A stretch of 36,892 nt of DNA from positions 1 to 36,892 of the forward strand of contig CALKWH010000011.1 in NCBI GenBank assembly GCA_938004375.1, written 5' to 3'. A model generated the notes under the pieces. That model did not search any database, was not told the DNA's origin, and was given only the letters and a program-made list of their open reading frames with translations. Below, in pieces: positions 16,938 to 25,348 of the stretch; within the stretch, counting starts at the first letter, position 1; each line of letters starts with the position of its first letter. This stretch comes from an uncultured Pseudomonadota bacterium. Lineage in GTDB: Bacteria; Myxococcota_A; Polyangia; HGW-17. The position numbers and the translations under genes are program-made.

Positions 16938-17546
16938 TCATTTATCCTGACCGGCGTAGCGCCGCAGATGGGGGAGCATGGCCTCGAAGGCGCGGGCCCG
17001 ATGGCTGATCTCAGACTTCTCCTCGAGGGTGATCTCGGCCATGGTCCTTCCGCCGGGCAGCACGAAGACGGGGTCATAGCCGAAGCCATGCTCTCCGCGC
17101 GGCGCATCCCCGATGAAGCCCTCGACCTCGCCGCGCACGACGATCACCTGATCGGTCGACGGGTCGGGGCAGAAGGCGATGGCGCTAACGAAACGCGCGG
17201 CCCTGTCCGGACGCCCTCTCATGCGCTCGAGCAGCAGGGCGATGCGGGCGGCATCGTCGGCCCCCGGACCTGCGTAGCGGGCCGAGTGGACCCCGGGCTC
17301 GCCGCCGAGGCAGTCGACCATCAGGCCGCTGTCGTCGGCGAGGGTGGGGAGCCCGGTCTGCCTGGCGCGGGTCAGCGCCTTCTTGACGGCGTTCTCCTCG
17401 AACGTGGCCTGATCCTCCACCACGTCGGGCAGATCGGGGAAGCGGTCCAGACCCCAGACCTCGATGGAGAGGGAGGACAACAGCGCCTGCAGTTCGCGGG
17501 CCTTGCCGGGATTGTGGGTCGCGAAGATGATGATCTTCTTCGTCAC
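16938..17546 (-). CDS. rdgB: XTP/dITP diphosphatase RdgB (internal start in the CheA frame)
   Basis: RdgB hydrolyses non-canonical purine nucleotides such as dITP and XTP to monophosphates, keeping them out of DNA. The 202 residues from a GTG at 17546 form a full-length enzyme (family about 195-205). They include IIFATHNPGKARELQALL at the N-terminus, the ADDSGL motif, EPGVHSARYAG, GFGYDPVF and the C-terminal SHRARA. A GAGGAG ribosome site lies 6 bases before the GTG, so this part could be translated on its own as well as being fused to CheA. The two functions are unrelated, so independent translation is the simpler expectation. The stop is 3 bases from that of the convergent gene. Confidence 0.9.
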   Translation of the reverse strand: MTKKIIIFATHNPGKARELQALLSSLSIEVWGLDRFPDLPDVVEDQATFEENAVKKALTRARQTGLPTLADDSGLMVDCLGGEPGVHSARYAGPGADDAARIALLLERMRGRPDRAARFVSAIAFCPDPSTDQVIVVRGEVEGFIGDAPRGEHGFGYDPVFVLPGGRTMAEITLEEKSEISHRARAFEAMLPHLRRYAGQDK

Positions 17547-20500
17547 GAGATGCTCCTCGATGGGCAGGAATTCACGGATCGCCTTGAGCAGGACCAGCGG
17601 CTTGATCGGTTTGGTCACGAAGCAGTCTGCGCCGGCCTGCTTGACGCGGTCGCGGCTGGTCTCGCCGGTGCGCGACGACAGCACGACGATGGGGATGTCT
17701 TGCAGCGCGGAGTCGCGCTTGACCTCCTGCACCAGCTCGTAGCCGTTCATGCGCGGCATCTCGAGGTCGGTGAGCAGCAGGTCGAACAGTTCGTTGTGCA
17801 GGGTGTTCCACGCCTCCCATCCGTCGGAGACGATCACGGTGTGATAGCCCGCGTCGGTCAGCACGCGGGAGGCCGCCTCGCGGACGCTCTTGCTGTCGTC
17901 GCACACCAGGATGCGCGGCGTGCTGTAGACGCTGCCGCGCCTGGCCTGGGTCTGCAGACCGAACACAGGACGGGCCAGGTTGGCCAGAAACGACACATCG
18001 AACATCAACTGGATGGTCCCGGCGCCCGAGACCAGGGCGCCCGAGAAGAACTGGATCGAGGACAGGATGTGGTTGATCGCCTTGGTGGTGACGTCCTTGA
18101 TGCCGATGAGACTGTCCACGGTGACGCCGAAGTGGCGTCCACCGTGCTCGAGGACGACGATGGGCACCGTACGGCGAAAGAGGATCTGCTGCTCCACCCC
18201 GAAATAATAGTGGAGCGGCACCACCGGGATGCTCTCCTTCTTCCACAGGATGCGGGTACCCGGCTCGATGGCCCGGGTCGCCACCATCTCGAAGATCTCG
18301 ATGACGTAGGTGACCGGGATACCGTAGAATTCCTGTCCGAGACGGAAGATCAGGGCCTGACTGACGACGGTGGTGAGGGGGACGCGGAGTTGGAAGGTGC
18401 AGCCCTGGCCGGCCACCGACTTCACGGAGACCTCGCCGCCGATCTTGCGGACCTGGTTGCGGACCAGATCCAGCCCCACGCCGCGCCCGGACAGGTCGTC
18501 GACGGTCTCGCGGGTCGTGAAACCGGGCAGGAAGATGGCGTCGAGGATGTCGTCATCGGGGGTGCGCGCGGCCGTGGCGGCGTCGAGCACGCCCTGGCGC
18601 ACCAGCCGGTCCCGGATGCGGTCCGGATCCACCCCGGGGCCGTCATCGCTCAACTCGACGAGGATGAACCGACCCTCGGCCCTGGCCCCCAGGTGGATGC
18701 GGGCGGAACCCTCCTTGCCGAGGCTACGGCGCTCCTCGAGCGACTCCGCCCCGTGCGCCACGGCGTTGCGGGCGATCTGCAGAAGCGGCGTGGAGAGCAA
18801 CTGGATGACGCCCTTGTCCAGCTCCACCCCCTCGCCCTCGCTCGTGAACTCGATCTCCTTCTGGGTCATGAAGGCGGCGTCACGGATCGCCTGCCGCACC
18901 TTCAGGAACAGCAGTTCCAGATCGGTCACCCGGAGCTCGACCAGGTTCCGGTGAAAGCGCTGGCTCAGGGACTGCAGACTCTTGCACTCCTTCTGAAGCA
19001 GCGAGGAGGCGTGCTCGAGGTTGTTGATCAACTCGGCCAGCTCCACCTCGACCTCCTGGAGCCGCTCGAGGCGCTCGGCCTCGGTCATCACGTTGCGATC
19101 CTCGAGCAAAAAGGCGCGCAGGGTGTGGTGGCTCAAGAAGAGATCGCTGGAGATGCTCTGGAACTCGTCCCGGCTCTTCTCCAACTGGGTGCGCACCAGC
19201 ACCAGCTCCTCGGCGTCATTGAACAGGTACTCCAGCTGCAGGGAGGGCACCTGGGTGAACCGGGGAGCCTGCATGACGTCTTCCCCGACGCCGGGCGCGA
19301 CCCCCGCAGGTGCGGCCTGGGTCGGGGGTGAGGCGGCGCCTGCCGTCGGAGTCTTTTCCCGGGTGTCGGTCGGCCCCTCCCCGCCATCGCCTGCGTCCAG
19401 GGCATCGGCCTGGGCGACGAGGGACTCGATGACCTTCAGGTCACCTTGCCGATCCCCGAGGTGGGCCCGCAGCCGGGAGGCCGCCTGGAACAGGTACTGC
19501 AAGCTCTGCGGATGGGGCTGCGCCCGTCGCTCGACGAGGGACTCGAAGTAGTCCTCGAGGCGATGGGCGGCCTCGCGCACCCAGGAGAGTCCCACGGTCC
19601 CCGCCGCCCCCTTGAGCGTGTGGGTGGTGCGAAAAAGCTCCTGCAGCACGGGCTTGCCCTGGGCGAGGTTCTCCAGGTTGCGGTCGAGGGCGTCGAGGTG
19701 ATCGGCGGCCTCGGTCTTGAAGACCTCCATGAGCAGCGCGGTCATCTCCGCGTCCAGCGGAGACTCCTCGAGGAACAACGGCTCCACCGGGGCAGCCGCC
19801 GGAACAGGCTCCGGGGCAACCGCCGGTCGCGCGTCAGGAGGGGTCGCGGAGGAGGAACCGACGAGCATGGCGAACGGGTCCGCGACCTTGTCGCAAGCGT
19901 GGGCGAAGGCCAGGAGGGATCCGTTGCTCCAAATGACCGGAGCGGGATCCCCCTCGGCCGAACGGATGAACTGCCAGGTGGCCAGATCCATCATCGGGTG
20001 GGAGAAGGGCGCGGGGCGCGTGTTCGCGTCCCGGTGGGTCCGGTAGTAGCTCTCCAGGGTCAGGGCCTCCCGGGAGAGACCGGAAAGGCCCACGGTGGCG
20101 GCGGCACCCTTGAGGGTATGGGCGAAGCGGAACAGTTCCGCAACCTCGTTCTCGGTGAAGGTGCCGCGGGCATGGATCTTCACCTGCTCGAGGACGAGCT
20201 CGCGGGCCTCCTCCTGGAAGATCTCCAGCAGCGTGGCCAGGGTGGCCTCGTCGAAGAAGTCGCCCCCGTCCGAGAGCGCCTCGCCCTGGACCTCGGGGAA
20301 TGCCTCCTGCAGCCAGGCGCAACTGTCGACGGAGGGAGGAGGAAAGCGGATCTCGAGGGGTTCCACGAGCAGGGAGGGCAGCGCCGACTCGGCCCCCGAG
20401 GCGGCCCAGAAGGTCGAGAGCTTGCGCGCGAGCTTATCCTCCCCGAGCAGGGTGCAGCAGCGCACCAGTCCGGCGGCGGCCAGCTCCAGGTGATGGGCGG

Positions 20501-20579
20501 GCGCACGGCGGCCCGACACGACGCCGTAGAAGGTCGCGCCGATGGCCGTCACCAAGTCGCCGTAGGCGGATCCGCTCAT
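16938..20579 (-). CDS. Hybrid chemotaxis histidine kinase CheA (two Hpt, REC) continuous with RdgB
   Basis: The 1213-codon frame encodes a CheA-type kinase. Residues 1-100 are unassigned. Two Hpt domains carry FRFAHTLKGAAATVGL (H154) and FRTTHTLKGAAGTVGL (H320). A dimerisation region is at about 470-570, and an ATPase domain has N box NAVAHG (about 605), DDGPGVD, FLPGFTT and GRGVGLD. A CheW-like domain is at about 735-880 and a receiver with LLLTDLEMP (D938) at about 889-1008. Multi-Hpt plus C-terminal REC resembles ChpA/PilL-type kinases of surface-motility systems. The receiver ends at REFLPIEE and the same frame continues into a complete RdgB from residue 1012. The ATG overlaps the receptor stop as ATGA. 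Separate genes with a lost stop, or a sequencing error, are alternatives to a true fusion. Confidence 0.92.
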   Translation of the reverse strand: MSGSAYGDLVTAIGATFYGVVSGRRAPAHHLELAAAGLVRCCTLLGEDKLARKLSTFWAASGAESALPSLLVEPLEIRFPPPSVDSCAWLQEAFPEVQGEALSDGGDFFDEATLATLLEIFQEEARELVLEQVKIHARGTFTENEVAELFRFAHTLKGAAATVGLSGLSREALTLESYYRTHRDANTRPAPFSHPMMDLATWQFIRSAEGDPAPVIWSNGSLLAFAHACDKVADPFAMLVGSSSATPPDARPAVAPEPVPAAAPVEPLFLEESPLDAEMTALLMEVFKTEAADHLDALDRNLENLAQGKPVLQELFRTTHTLKGAAGTVGLSWVREAAHRLEDYFESLVERRAQPHPQSLQYLFQAASRLRAHLGDRQGDLKVIESLVAQADALDAGDGGEGPTDTREKTPTAGAASPPTQAAPAGVAPGVGEDVMQAPRFTQVPSLQLEYLFNDAEELVLVRTQLEKSRDEFQSISSDLFLSHHTLRAFLLEDRNVMTEAERLERLQEVEVELAELINNLEHASSLLQKECKSLQSLSQRFHRNLVELRVTDLELLFLKVRQAIRDAAFMTQKEIEFTSEGEGVELDKGVIQLLSTPLLQIARNAVAHGAESLEERRSLGKEGSARIHLGARAEGRFILVELSDDGPGVDPDRIRDRLVRQGVLDAATAARTPDDDILDAIFLPGFTTRETVDDLSGRGVGLDLVRNQVRKIGGEVSVKSVAGQGCTFQLRVPLTTVVSQALIFRLGQEFYGIPVTYVIEIFEMVATRAIEPGTRILWKKESIPVVPLHYYFGVEQQILFRRTVPIVVLEHGGRHFGVTVDSLIGIKDVTTKAINHILSSIQFFSGALVSGAGTIQLMFDVSFLANLARPVFGLQTQARRGSVYSTPRILVCDDSKSVREAASRVLTDAGYHTVIVSDGWEAWNTLHNELFDLLLTDLEMPRMNGYELVQEVKRDSALQDIPIVVLSSRTGETSRDRVKQAGADCFVTKPIKPLVLLKAIREFLPIEEHLVTKKIIIFATHNPGKARELQALLSSLSIEVWGLDRFPDLPDVVEDQATFEENAVKKALTRARQTGLPTLADDSGLMVDCLGGEPGVHSARYAGPGADDAARIALLLERMRGRPDRAARFVSAIAFCPDPSTDQVIVVRGEVEGFIGDAPRGEHGFGYDPVFVLPGGRTMAEITLEEKSEISHRARAFEAMLPHLRRYAGQDK
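17553..17558 (-). promoter_or_regulatory. Ribosome binding site for internal rdgB start
   Basis: GAGGAG lies 6 bases before the GTG at 17546-17544, inside the continuous CheA-RdgB frame. It encodes the two glutamates after LPI at the end of the receiver domain. It is a stronger site than needed by chance coding and supports separate RdgB production. Confidence 0.6.
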
Positions 20580-23071
20580 TCGCCGTCCTTCTCGGGCAGG
20601 ATCGCGGGCACCTCCGCGGGGGCCGTGCCCGGGGCCTGGGGCAGCTCGAAGGCGTGCTCCTCCACCCCCAGCCCCTTGAGCTGGGTGGCAAATGTGCTCA
20701 GCGCCGAGTGCAGGTTCTCGTATTCATTGGAGTCCATGTCCCGGAGCGTCTTGCGGATCTCCGACAGGGAGAAGGCCACGAAGCTCAACTCGCGGAAGAT
20801 GCGCTGCTCGCGCTCTTTGTCCTCGATGGTCTTGACTTTGAACCGGGAGATCGCTTCGCCCAACTGGTTCGCCTCGGCCGAGGTGAACTCGGCCGTGCGG
20901 TAGGACTGCTCGGCCTCGGCCGTGGTCTGGTGGCTCATGTGCAGCACCTCCTCGACTGAAGTGACGGCGTAGTTGGTGGCCAGCTGGATGCTGCCGATGA
21001 AGCTCTCGATGTCCTGCTTGGTCTTGTTCAGGCCGTCCGCGAGCTGGCGCACGTGCTCGGCCAGGTGACCGATGCCGGCGTCGTGCTTGCCCGAGCGCGC
21101 GGCCTCCAGGGAGGCGTTCAGAGCCAGGGTGTTGGTCTCCAGGGCGATGGTCCCGATCTGCTCGACCATGCGCGTGATCTCCTGGGAGCGATCTCCCAGG
21201 GCCTTGATCTTCCGGGACGCGATGTCCAGGTCCTGGATCTGCTTCTGGGACTTCTCCAGAATGCGGCGGCTGTAGTCGAGCAGCTTGCGCGACATCTGCT
21301 CGACCTGGACGCCGGCGTTGCGGACCTTGATGACGAGCACACCGATGCTGTTCATCATGTGGTTGAACGCGTCCACGATGGCCTGCAGTTCGTCGGTGGT
21401 GACCGAACCCCGCACCGTGAGATCTCCCGAGGAGGCGCGGGAGACGACGTCGAGCAGCGCGAAGATGTCCTGCTGCACCCGCTGACGCTCCTCGTCGGAG
21501 CGGATCAGGACCACCGTCCGGTCGAGCATGGCGTTGATGCTGTCGGACAACTCCTCCAGCTCGTCCTGCGTGTGCACCCGGACGCGTTCGTCGAGGCTGC
21601 CCTCCTCGATCTTGCGGGCCACCTCCTGCATCTGGAGCACGGGCCGCACGAAACCGCGCTGCAGGGAGCGGATCGCCAGCGCGCTGGTCAGCAGGATGAA
21701 GAACGCGGCCAGCAGCAGGGTGACCACGAAGATCCGCCGGAACCCCGAGTTGCTCGAACGGAACCGGCGTTGCAAGGCGATGAGTTGGCCGTCGGCGGCG
21801 CGGATGTCCGAGTCGCTCTTGCCCAGGCCGGAACTGATCTTGTTCAACTCGTGGCCGATGGTGTCGATCGCCTGGATGAACTCGTGGGTCAGCGGGCTGC
21901 GGACCCCCAGGGAGAGGTTCGTCCCCAGAAGCGGGATCAGGCCAAAGTAGCGCTGCTTGGCCAGGTTGTATTTCGCGTCCGAGTAGCCGATCTCGTCGGC
22001 GTACTCGAACTGGAACAGCAGCCGCACGGGGTTGTCCCCCTTCTGGAACTGGTGGAAAGACTTCATGTAGTTCTCGGAGATGAACAACTGGTGCAACGTC
22101 CGCATGATCTTGGAGAACTGCTGGGATATGTACTGGGGCTCGGTGGACCAGATGATCCGGTGCTGGTGCAGACCCGAGTGCGCCACCAGGATCAACTCCC
22201 GGTTCTCGAAGCCCAGGTTGGACGAGCGGGCGAACCGCTCCATCACGTCGGCCAGACGCGGATTTTTCGAGAGATCGTGCTCCTCGCACCACCGGCGGAG
22301 CTGCTCGTTGAACACGGCCTCGGGCGTCGGGCCGGCCGGGCTCGACGGCGCGGTGGGCGACGGGGTGGATGGGAGCGTGGAGACCTTGGCCGGCGGTGAG
22401 GGCACCGCAGGTTCGACCGGAGCCGCCATCGGCGGGGGGGCGGCAACAGCGAGGGGGGCTCCGGCAGCCGCCGTTCCGGGGGTTGCTGCGGGCATCCCCG
22501 CCTCGGGTAGCGGGCCGGGCGCGGGCCGGACGCCCGGCGACGTCGCCGGGGACGGGGTGACCGGCCCCGGTGCGGGAGATCCGGGGGACGGCGCGGGCCG
22601 GACGCCCGGCGGCGTCCCCGGGGACGGGGTGACCGCCGGAGGAGATGGGGGCACGGACGGCGAAGGCGCCAGGGAGGGCAACAGGGTCAGGCGGGTCTTG
22701 TTCAGGTAGGCCCCATGGATGCCCTGCGCCGGAACCGTGAAGGGGATCTGCGGGTCCGCGGCGAGGAGCACCAGCACCTCCATGGCCGCAAAGTCCATCT
22801 GCTGCTGGAAGAACTCCTCGGTGATCTGGCGGTTCAACTCCCGGGTCTTCTCCTGGTGCTGGTTGATCCCGGCGTTGTGCTTCAGGATGTTCTGGTCGAC
22901 CAGGTCCAGGTCCCGCTGCAGGGTGTTCACCACCTGGGTGTACTCCCCGTGCATGGCGCCGATCCGCCACAGCACCACGCTGAGCAGGAGCAGGAACACC
23001 ACCATCGGCACGCCCAGCAACAGCCCTCCCAATACGGTGATTTTATGGATGATTTTTTTCTTGTTTTTCAT
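20576..23071 (-). CDS. Methyl-accepting-type chemoreceptor with Pro-rich periplasmic insert and divergent tip
   Basis: The 831-residue membrane receptor has helix 1 at 12-36, an extracytoplasmic region of about 410 residues with a proline/alanine-rich stretch at 130-250, and helix 2 at about 446-467. Two HAMP-like units follow (about 467-520 and 530-583), then a coiled-coil signalling domain at 590-750. The tip reads ETNTLALNASLEAARSGK and then HDAGIGHLAEHVRQLA, where classical receptors have GRGFAVVAxEVRxLA. A helical extension of 80 residues ends in a proline/glutamate-rich tail. The ATG at 23071 overlaps cheW by 29 bases; upstream in-frame codons are arginine/proline-rich shadow. The ligand is unknown. 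No CheR or CheB gene is nearby, so methylation is uncertain. Confidence 0.88.
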   Translation of the reverse strand: MKNKKKIIHKITVLGGLLLGVPMVVFLLLLSVVLWRIGAMHGEYTQVVNTLQRDLDLVDQNILKHNAGINQHQEKTRELNRQITEEFFQQQMDFAAMEVLVLLAADPQIPFTVPAQGIHGAYLNKTRLTLLPSLAPSPSVPPSPPAVTPSPGTPPGVRPAPSPGSPAPGPVTPSPATSPGVRPAPGPLPEAGMPAATPGTAAAGAPLAVAAPPPMAAPVEPAVPSPPAKVSTLPSTPSPTAPSSPAGPTPEAVFNEQLRRWCEEHDLSKNPRLADVMERFARSSNLGFENRELILVAHSGLHQHRIIWSTEPQYISQQFSKIMRTLHQLFISENYMKSFHQFQKGDNPVRLLFQFEYADEIGYSDAKYNLAKQRYFGLIPLLGTNLSLGVRSPLTHEFIQAIDTIGHELNKISSGLGKSDSDIRAADGQLIALQRRFRSSNSGFRRIFVVTLLLAAFFILLTSALAIRSLQRGFVRPVLQMQEVARKIEEGSLDERVRVHTQDELEELSDSINAMLDRTVVLIRSDEERQRVQQDIFALLDVVSRASSGDLTVRGSVTTDELQAIVDAFNHMMNSIGVLVIKVRNAGVQVEQMSRKLLDYSRRILEKSQKQIQDLDIASRKIKALGDRSQEITRMVEQIGTIALETNTLALNASLEAARSGKHDAGIGHLAEHVRQLADGLNKTKQDIESFIGSIQLATNYAVTSVEEVLHMSHQTTAEAEQSYRTAEFTSAEANQLGEAISRFKVKTIEDKEREQRIFRELSFVAFSLSEIRKTLRDMDSNEYENLHSALSTFATQLKGLGVEEHAFELPQAPGTAPAEVPAILPEKDGE
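22518..22634 (-). repeat. Two 45-base direct repeats in the receptor's Pro-rich region
   Basis: Segments 22518-22562 and 22590-22634 differ at two positions and have a period of 72 bases (24 codons). They encode the repeated VTPSP..PGVRPAP pattern of the periplasmic proline-rich stretch. Confidence 0.85.
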
Positions 23072-23528
23072 TGGAACCACCGATTTTCCGGGATCCGAAG
23101 GACAGTTGACCCAGGATGAACCTCTCGATCCGGGCAGGGGAGATGTTCCAGGCCGAGGTGCCCTTGGGGAGCGCCAGCACGTTCTCGACGAAGAAGGGGA
23201 GCTCCTGGGCGGACTCCGTCTGGAGACGCCCGGCGGCCACGCTGAACATGCTGTCGACCACCAGCGCGAAGTGGGGCTCGGCGGCACCCTGGTGCACGGC
23301 GATGGCCGTCTTGTGCGTCACCGTCGCCTTGATCGGCTCGCCGAGGAACGGCGAGAGATCCACGACGGGCAGGATCAGCCCCCGGAAGGAGACGACGTGG
23401 CGCATGAAAACGGGCGCCACCGGCACCCGCGTGATCTGGGAGAGGACGAAGATTTCGGCGATGCTTTCCAGGCGGAGGCAGAGGAGTTGTCTGCCGATGT
23501 GGAAGACCAGTACATGGTCCGGGTTCAC
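23043..23528 (-). CDS. CheW-like coupling protein
   Basis: The 161-residue product is a single CheW domain: it begins NPDHVLVFHIGRQLLCLRLESIAEIF and contains VVSFRGLILPVVDLSPFLG, the strand-turn pattern that defines the fold. CheW links receptors to CheA. The start is GTG and overlaps the cheY stop as GTGA. The stop lies 29 bases inside the receptor gene. The central LILPVVDL replaces the more usual GxxxPVVDL closely, so binding to CheA is likely retained. The C-terminal 20 residues are lysine- and glutamate-rich. Confidence 0.88.
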   Translation of the reverse strand: MNPDHVLVFHIGRQLLCLRLESIAEIFVLSQITRVPVAPVFMRHVVSFRGLILPVVDLSPFLGEPIKATVTHKTAIAVHQGAAEPHFALVVDSMFSVAAGRLQTESAQELPFFVENVLALPKGTSAWNISPARIERFILGQLSFGSRKIGGSNEKQEKNHP

Positions 23529-23896
23529 TTGACTGTCTCCAGCAGGGTGCTGACGCAGGACACCAGCTCCTTGGGATGGGCGGGCTTGGTCAGGTAATAG
23601 TCGGCTCCCTGCCGCAGACCCCAGTACTTGTTGGTCTGCTCCTTGAGCGAGGTCAGGATGATGATGCCGATGTGGGAGAGGGAGGCCGTGTTCTTCATCT
23701 GGCGGGAGATCTCGAAGCCCCCCATCTGGGGCATGAGGATGTCCAGGATGACCAGGTCCGGCTTGAGGGTCTGGATCTTGTCCCAGGCGTCACGGCCGTC
23801 GTCGGCGTGCAGGATCCGATGACCCAGGGGCTCGAGCACGGCGGAGATCGCCTTGCGGGAGGTCGCGCTGTCGTCGGCAATGAGAATCGTCGCCAT
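23525..23896 (-). CDS. Single-domain response regulator, CheY/PilH-like
   Basis: The 123-residue product is a stand-alone receiver with acidic pair D8-D9, phospho-acceptor D52 (LVILDILMP), conserved T82 and K104 (YYLTKP). It should take phosphate from CheA His or from its receiver relay. The ATG at 23896 starts MATILIADD; nine open codons upstream are not needed. There is a 31-base gap to the PATAN regulator upstream, with AGGTG before the ATG. Confidence 0.9.
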   Translation of the reverse strand: MATILIADDSATSRKAISAVLEPLGHRILHADDGRDAWDKIQTLKPDLVILDILMPQMGGFEISRQMKNTASLSHIGIIILTSLKEQTNKYWGLRQGADYYLTKPAHPKELVSCVSTLLETVK

Positions 23897-23927
23897 GATC
23901 ACACCTGTCCTGCTTCTCGTCACCCGT

Positions 23928-25331
23928 TCACACCGCTACGGGAGACACCTTCTTGCGGATGAGTTTGGCCGACAGCAACCGGTACAGGAGCTTGGTTACG
24001 TCGAACGAGCTCATGCGGCTCTGCCGGATGATGTCCCGGACCGTGTTCCGCCCGTTCACGAGTTCGAGCACGGTCAACTCCTCGCGGACGAGGCGGGCGC
24101 GGCCCACCTGGTTGATCGCGTCGTCGTTGCGCAGCAGGACGAGCTCGAAGTCGTCGATCTCCTGCTCGATCAGGTGCCAGTCGTCCACGCGGCGGAACCC
24201 CTCGAGCAGGATCGCGTCCACGGAGAGATCCAACCCCGCCTCCTCGGCGATGGCGGGCAGATCCCGGGTGGAAACGAAGGTGAACTTCCCGGTGCGCCAG
24301 GTCAGCAGTTCGTAGCAGATCTCGCGGGTCTGCTTGGCCATGGCGGTCTTGACCTGCTCGAGTTGGAGACGTCCGCTCTTCACGAGCTGGAGGCCCAGCA
24401 GATGGCTGCGCGGAGGCAGCCCGGCGATGAACTCGTCGAGCTCCTCCTTGGTCATCAATTCCAGTTCGATGATGTAGCGTCCCAGAAGGTACTCGTCCGA
24501 GATGCCCGCGGCGGCGGCCATGACCACCTGCCCGCCCTTGAAGAAAACGTCCACCTTGGCGGCGTTCTTGCTCATGGTGAGAATGCCGGCCTGCTTCTGG
24601 CTGGCCAGGATGGTGAGCACCTCACCGGTGGGGATCACCGAGAGCGTGCCCGAGAGGGAGACCTCGCCGGACATCAGATCGGGGACGGTGGTGCGCAGCT
24701 CCCCGATGCAGCCCTCGAGGAAACCGTTCGTGAGCGTGTTCTTGATGCTCTCGACCAGCGTCTGCGTGTCGGAGACCGCGCCCGCGAGCTCGGGGGCCGA
24801 GATCAGGTTGCTGGCGACCGCCCGGGAAATGGAGCCCCGCAACTTGGACAGGGCCTCCTTCCAGGCCTGCTGCTCGCGATCGGCGTCGTCCTGCAGCTCC
24901 TCGGGCTGCTGCACCGCCGGCTTGGCCTGCGGGACCGCGGTCGGATCCTCGTTCTCCCTGAACTTCTCGATCGCATGGGTGACCACCGCGGTGATCGCCT
25001 CGGGCGAAAAGGGCTTGGTGATGTAATCCACGATCCCCATCACCTTGACGAACCGCTCACCGACCTGCTCTCCCTTGGCGCTCATCAAGACGACCGGGAT
25101 CGACTTCAACTCTTCGTCCTGGCTCAACTCCTTGCATACCTGGTACCCGTTCATCTTGGGCATGACGAAGTCCAGCAGGATGAGATCCGGCTTCAGTTGC
25201 TTCGCGAGCGCCACGCCGGTCTCGCCGTCCTGGGTGGTCTGCACCTTGAACCCTGCCTTGGTCAGCACGAGCTCGACGACCTTGATGATGGTGGGGCTGT
25301 CATCGATGACGAGGATCAGTTCGGATGCCAT
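23928..25331 (-). CDS. Response regulator with receiver and DUF4388 (PATAN) domain
   Basis: The 467-residue protein has an N-terminal receiver (D10-D11, phospho-acceptor D54 in LILLDFVMP, K106 in YITKP) and a helical linker at about 125-215. A DUF4388/PATAN domain follows from about 219 (GTLSVIPTGEVLTILASQKQ, then a GGQVVMAAA strand). The last 120 residues contain a helical region with ELVNGRNTVRDIIRQSRMS, resembling a winged-helix-like end. PATAN regulators in cyanobacteria (PixG, PatA type) and many Deltaproteobacteria control motility or polarity by protein interactions. Here it is probably one output of the CheA. The ATG follows the TPR stop by 17 bases. Confidence 0.87.
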   Translation of the reverse strand: MASELILVIDDSPTIIKVVELVLTKAGFKVQTTQDGETGVALAKQLKPDLILLDFVMPKMNGYQVCKELSQDEELKSIPVVLMSAKGEQVGERFVKVMGIVDYITKPFSPEAITAVVTHAIEKFRENEDPTAVPQAKPAVQQPEELQDDADREQQAWKEALSKLRGSISRAVASNLISAPELAGAVSDTQTLVESIKNTLTNGFLEGCIGELRTTVPDLMSGEVSLSGTLSVIPTGEVLTILASQKQAGILTMSKNAAKVDVFFKGGQVVMAAAAGISDEYLLGRYIIELELMTKEELDEFIAGLPPRSHLLGLQLVKSGRLQLEQVKTAMAKQTREICYELLTWRTGKFTFVSTRDLPAIAEEAGLDLSVDAILLEGFRRVDDWHLIEQEIDDFELVLLRNDDAINQVGRARLVREELTVLELVNGRNTVRDIIRQSRMSSFDVTKLLYRLLSAKLIRKKVSPVAV

Positions 25332-25348
25332 GACTCTACCTTATCGGT

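Noticed and set aside
17540..17560. Stop-codon reassignment as explanation for the fused frames
   Set aside because: TGA and TAA both terminate recognisable genes at their expected ends in this window, and neither junction contains any stop codon to be read through.
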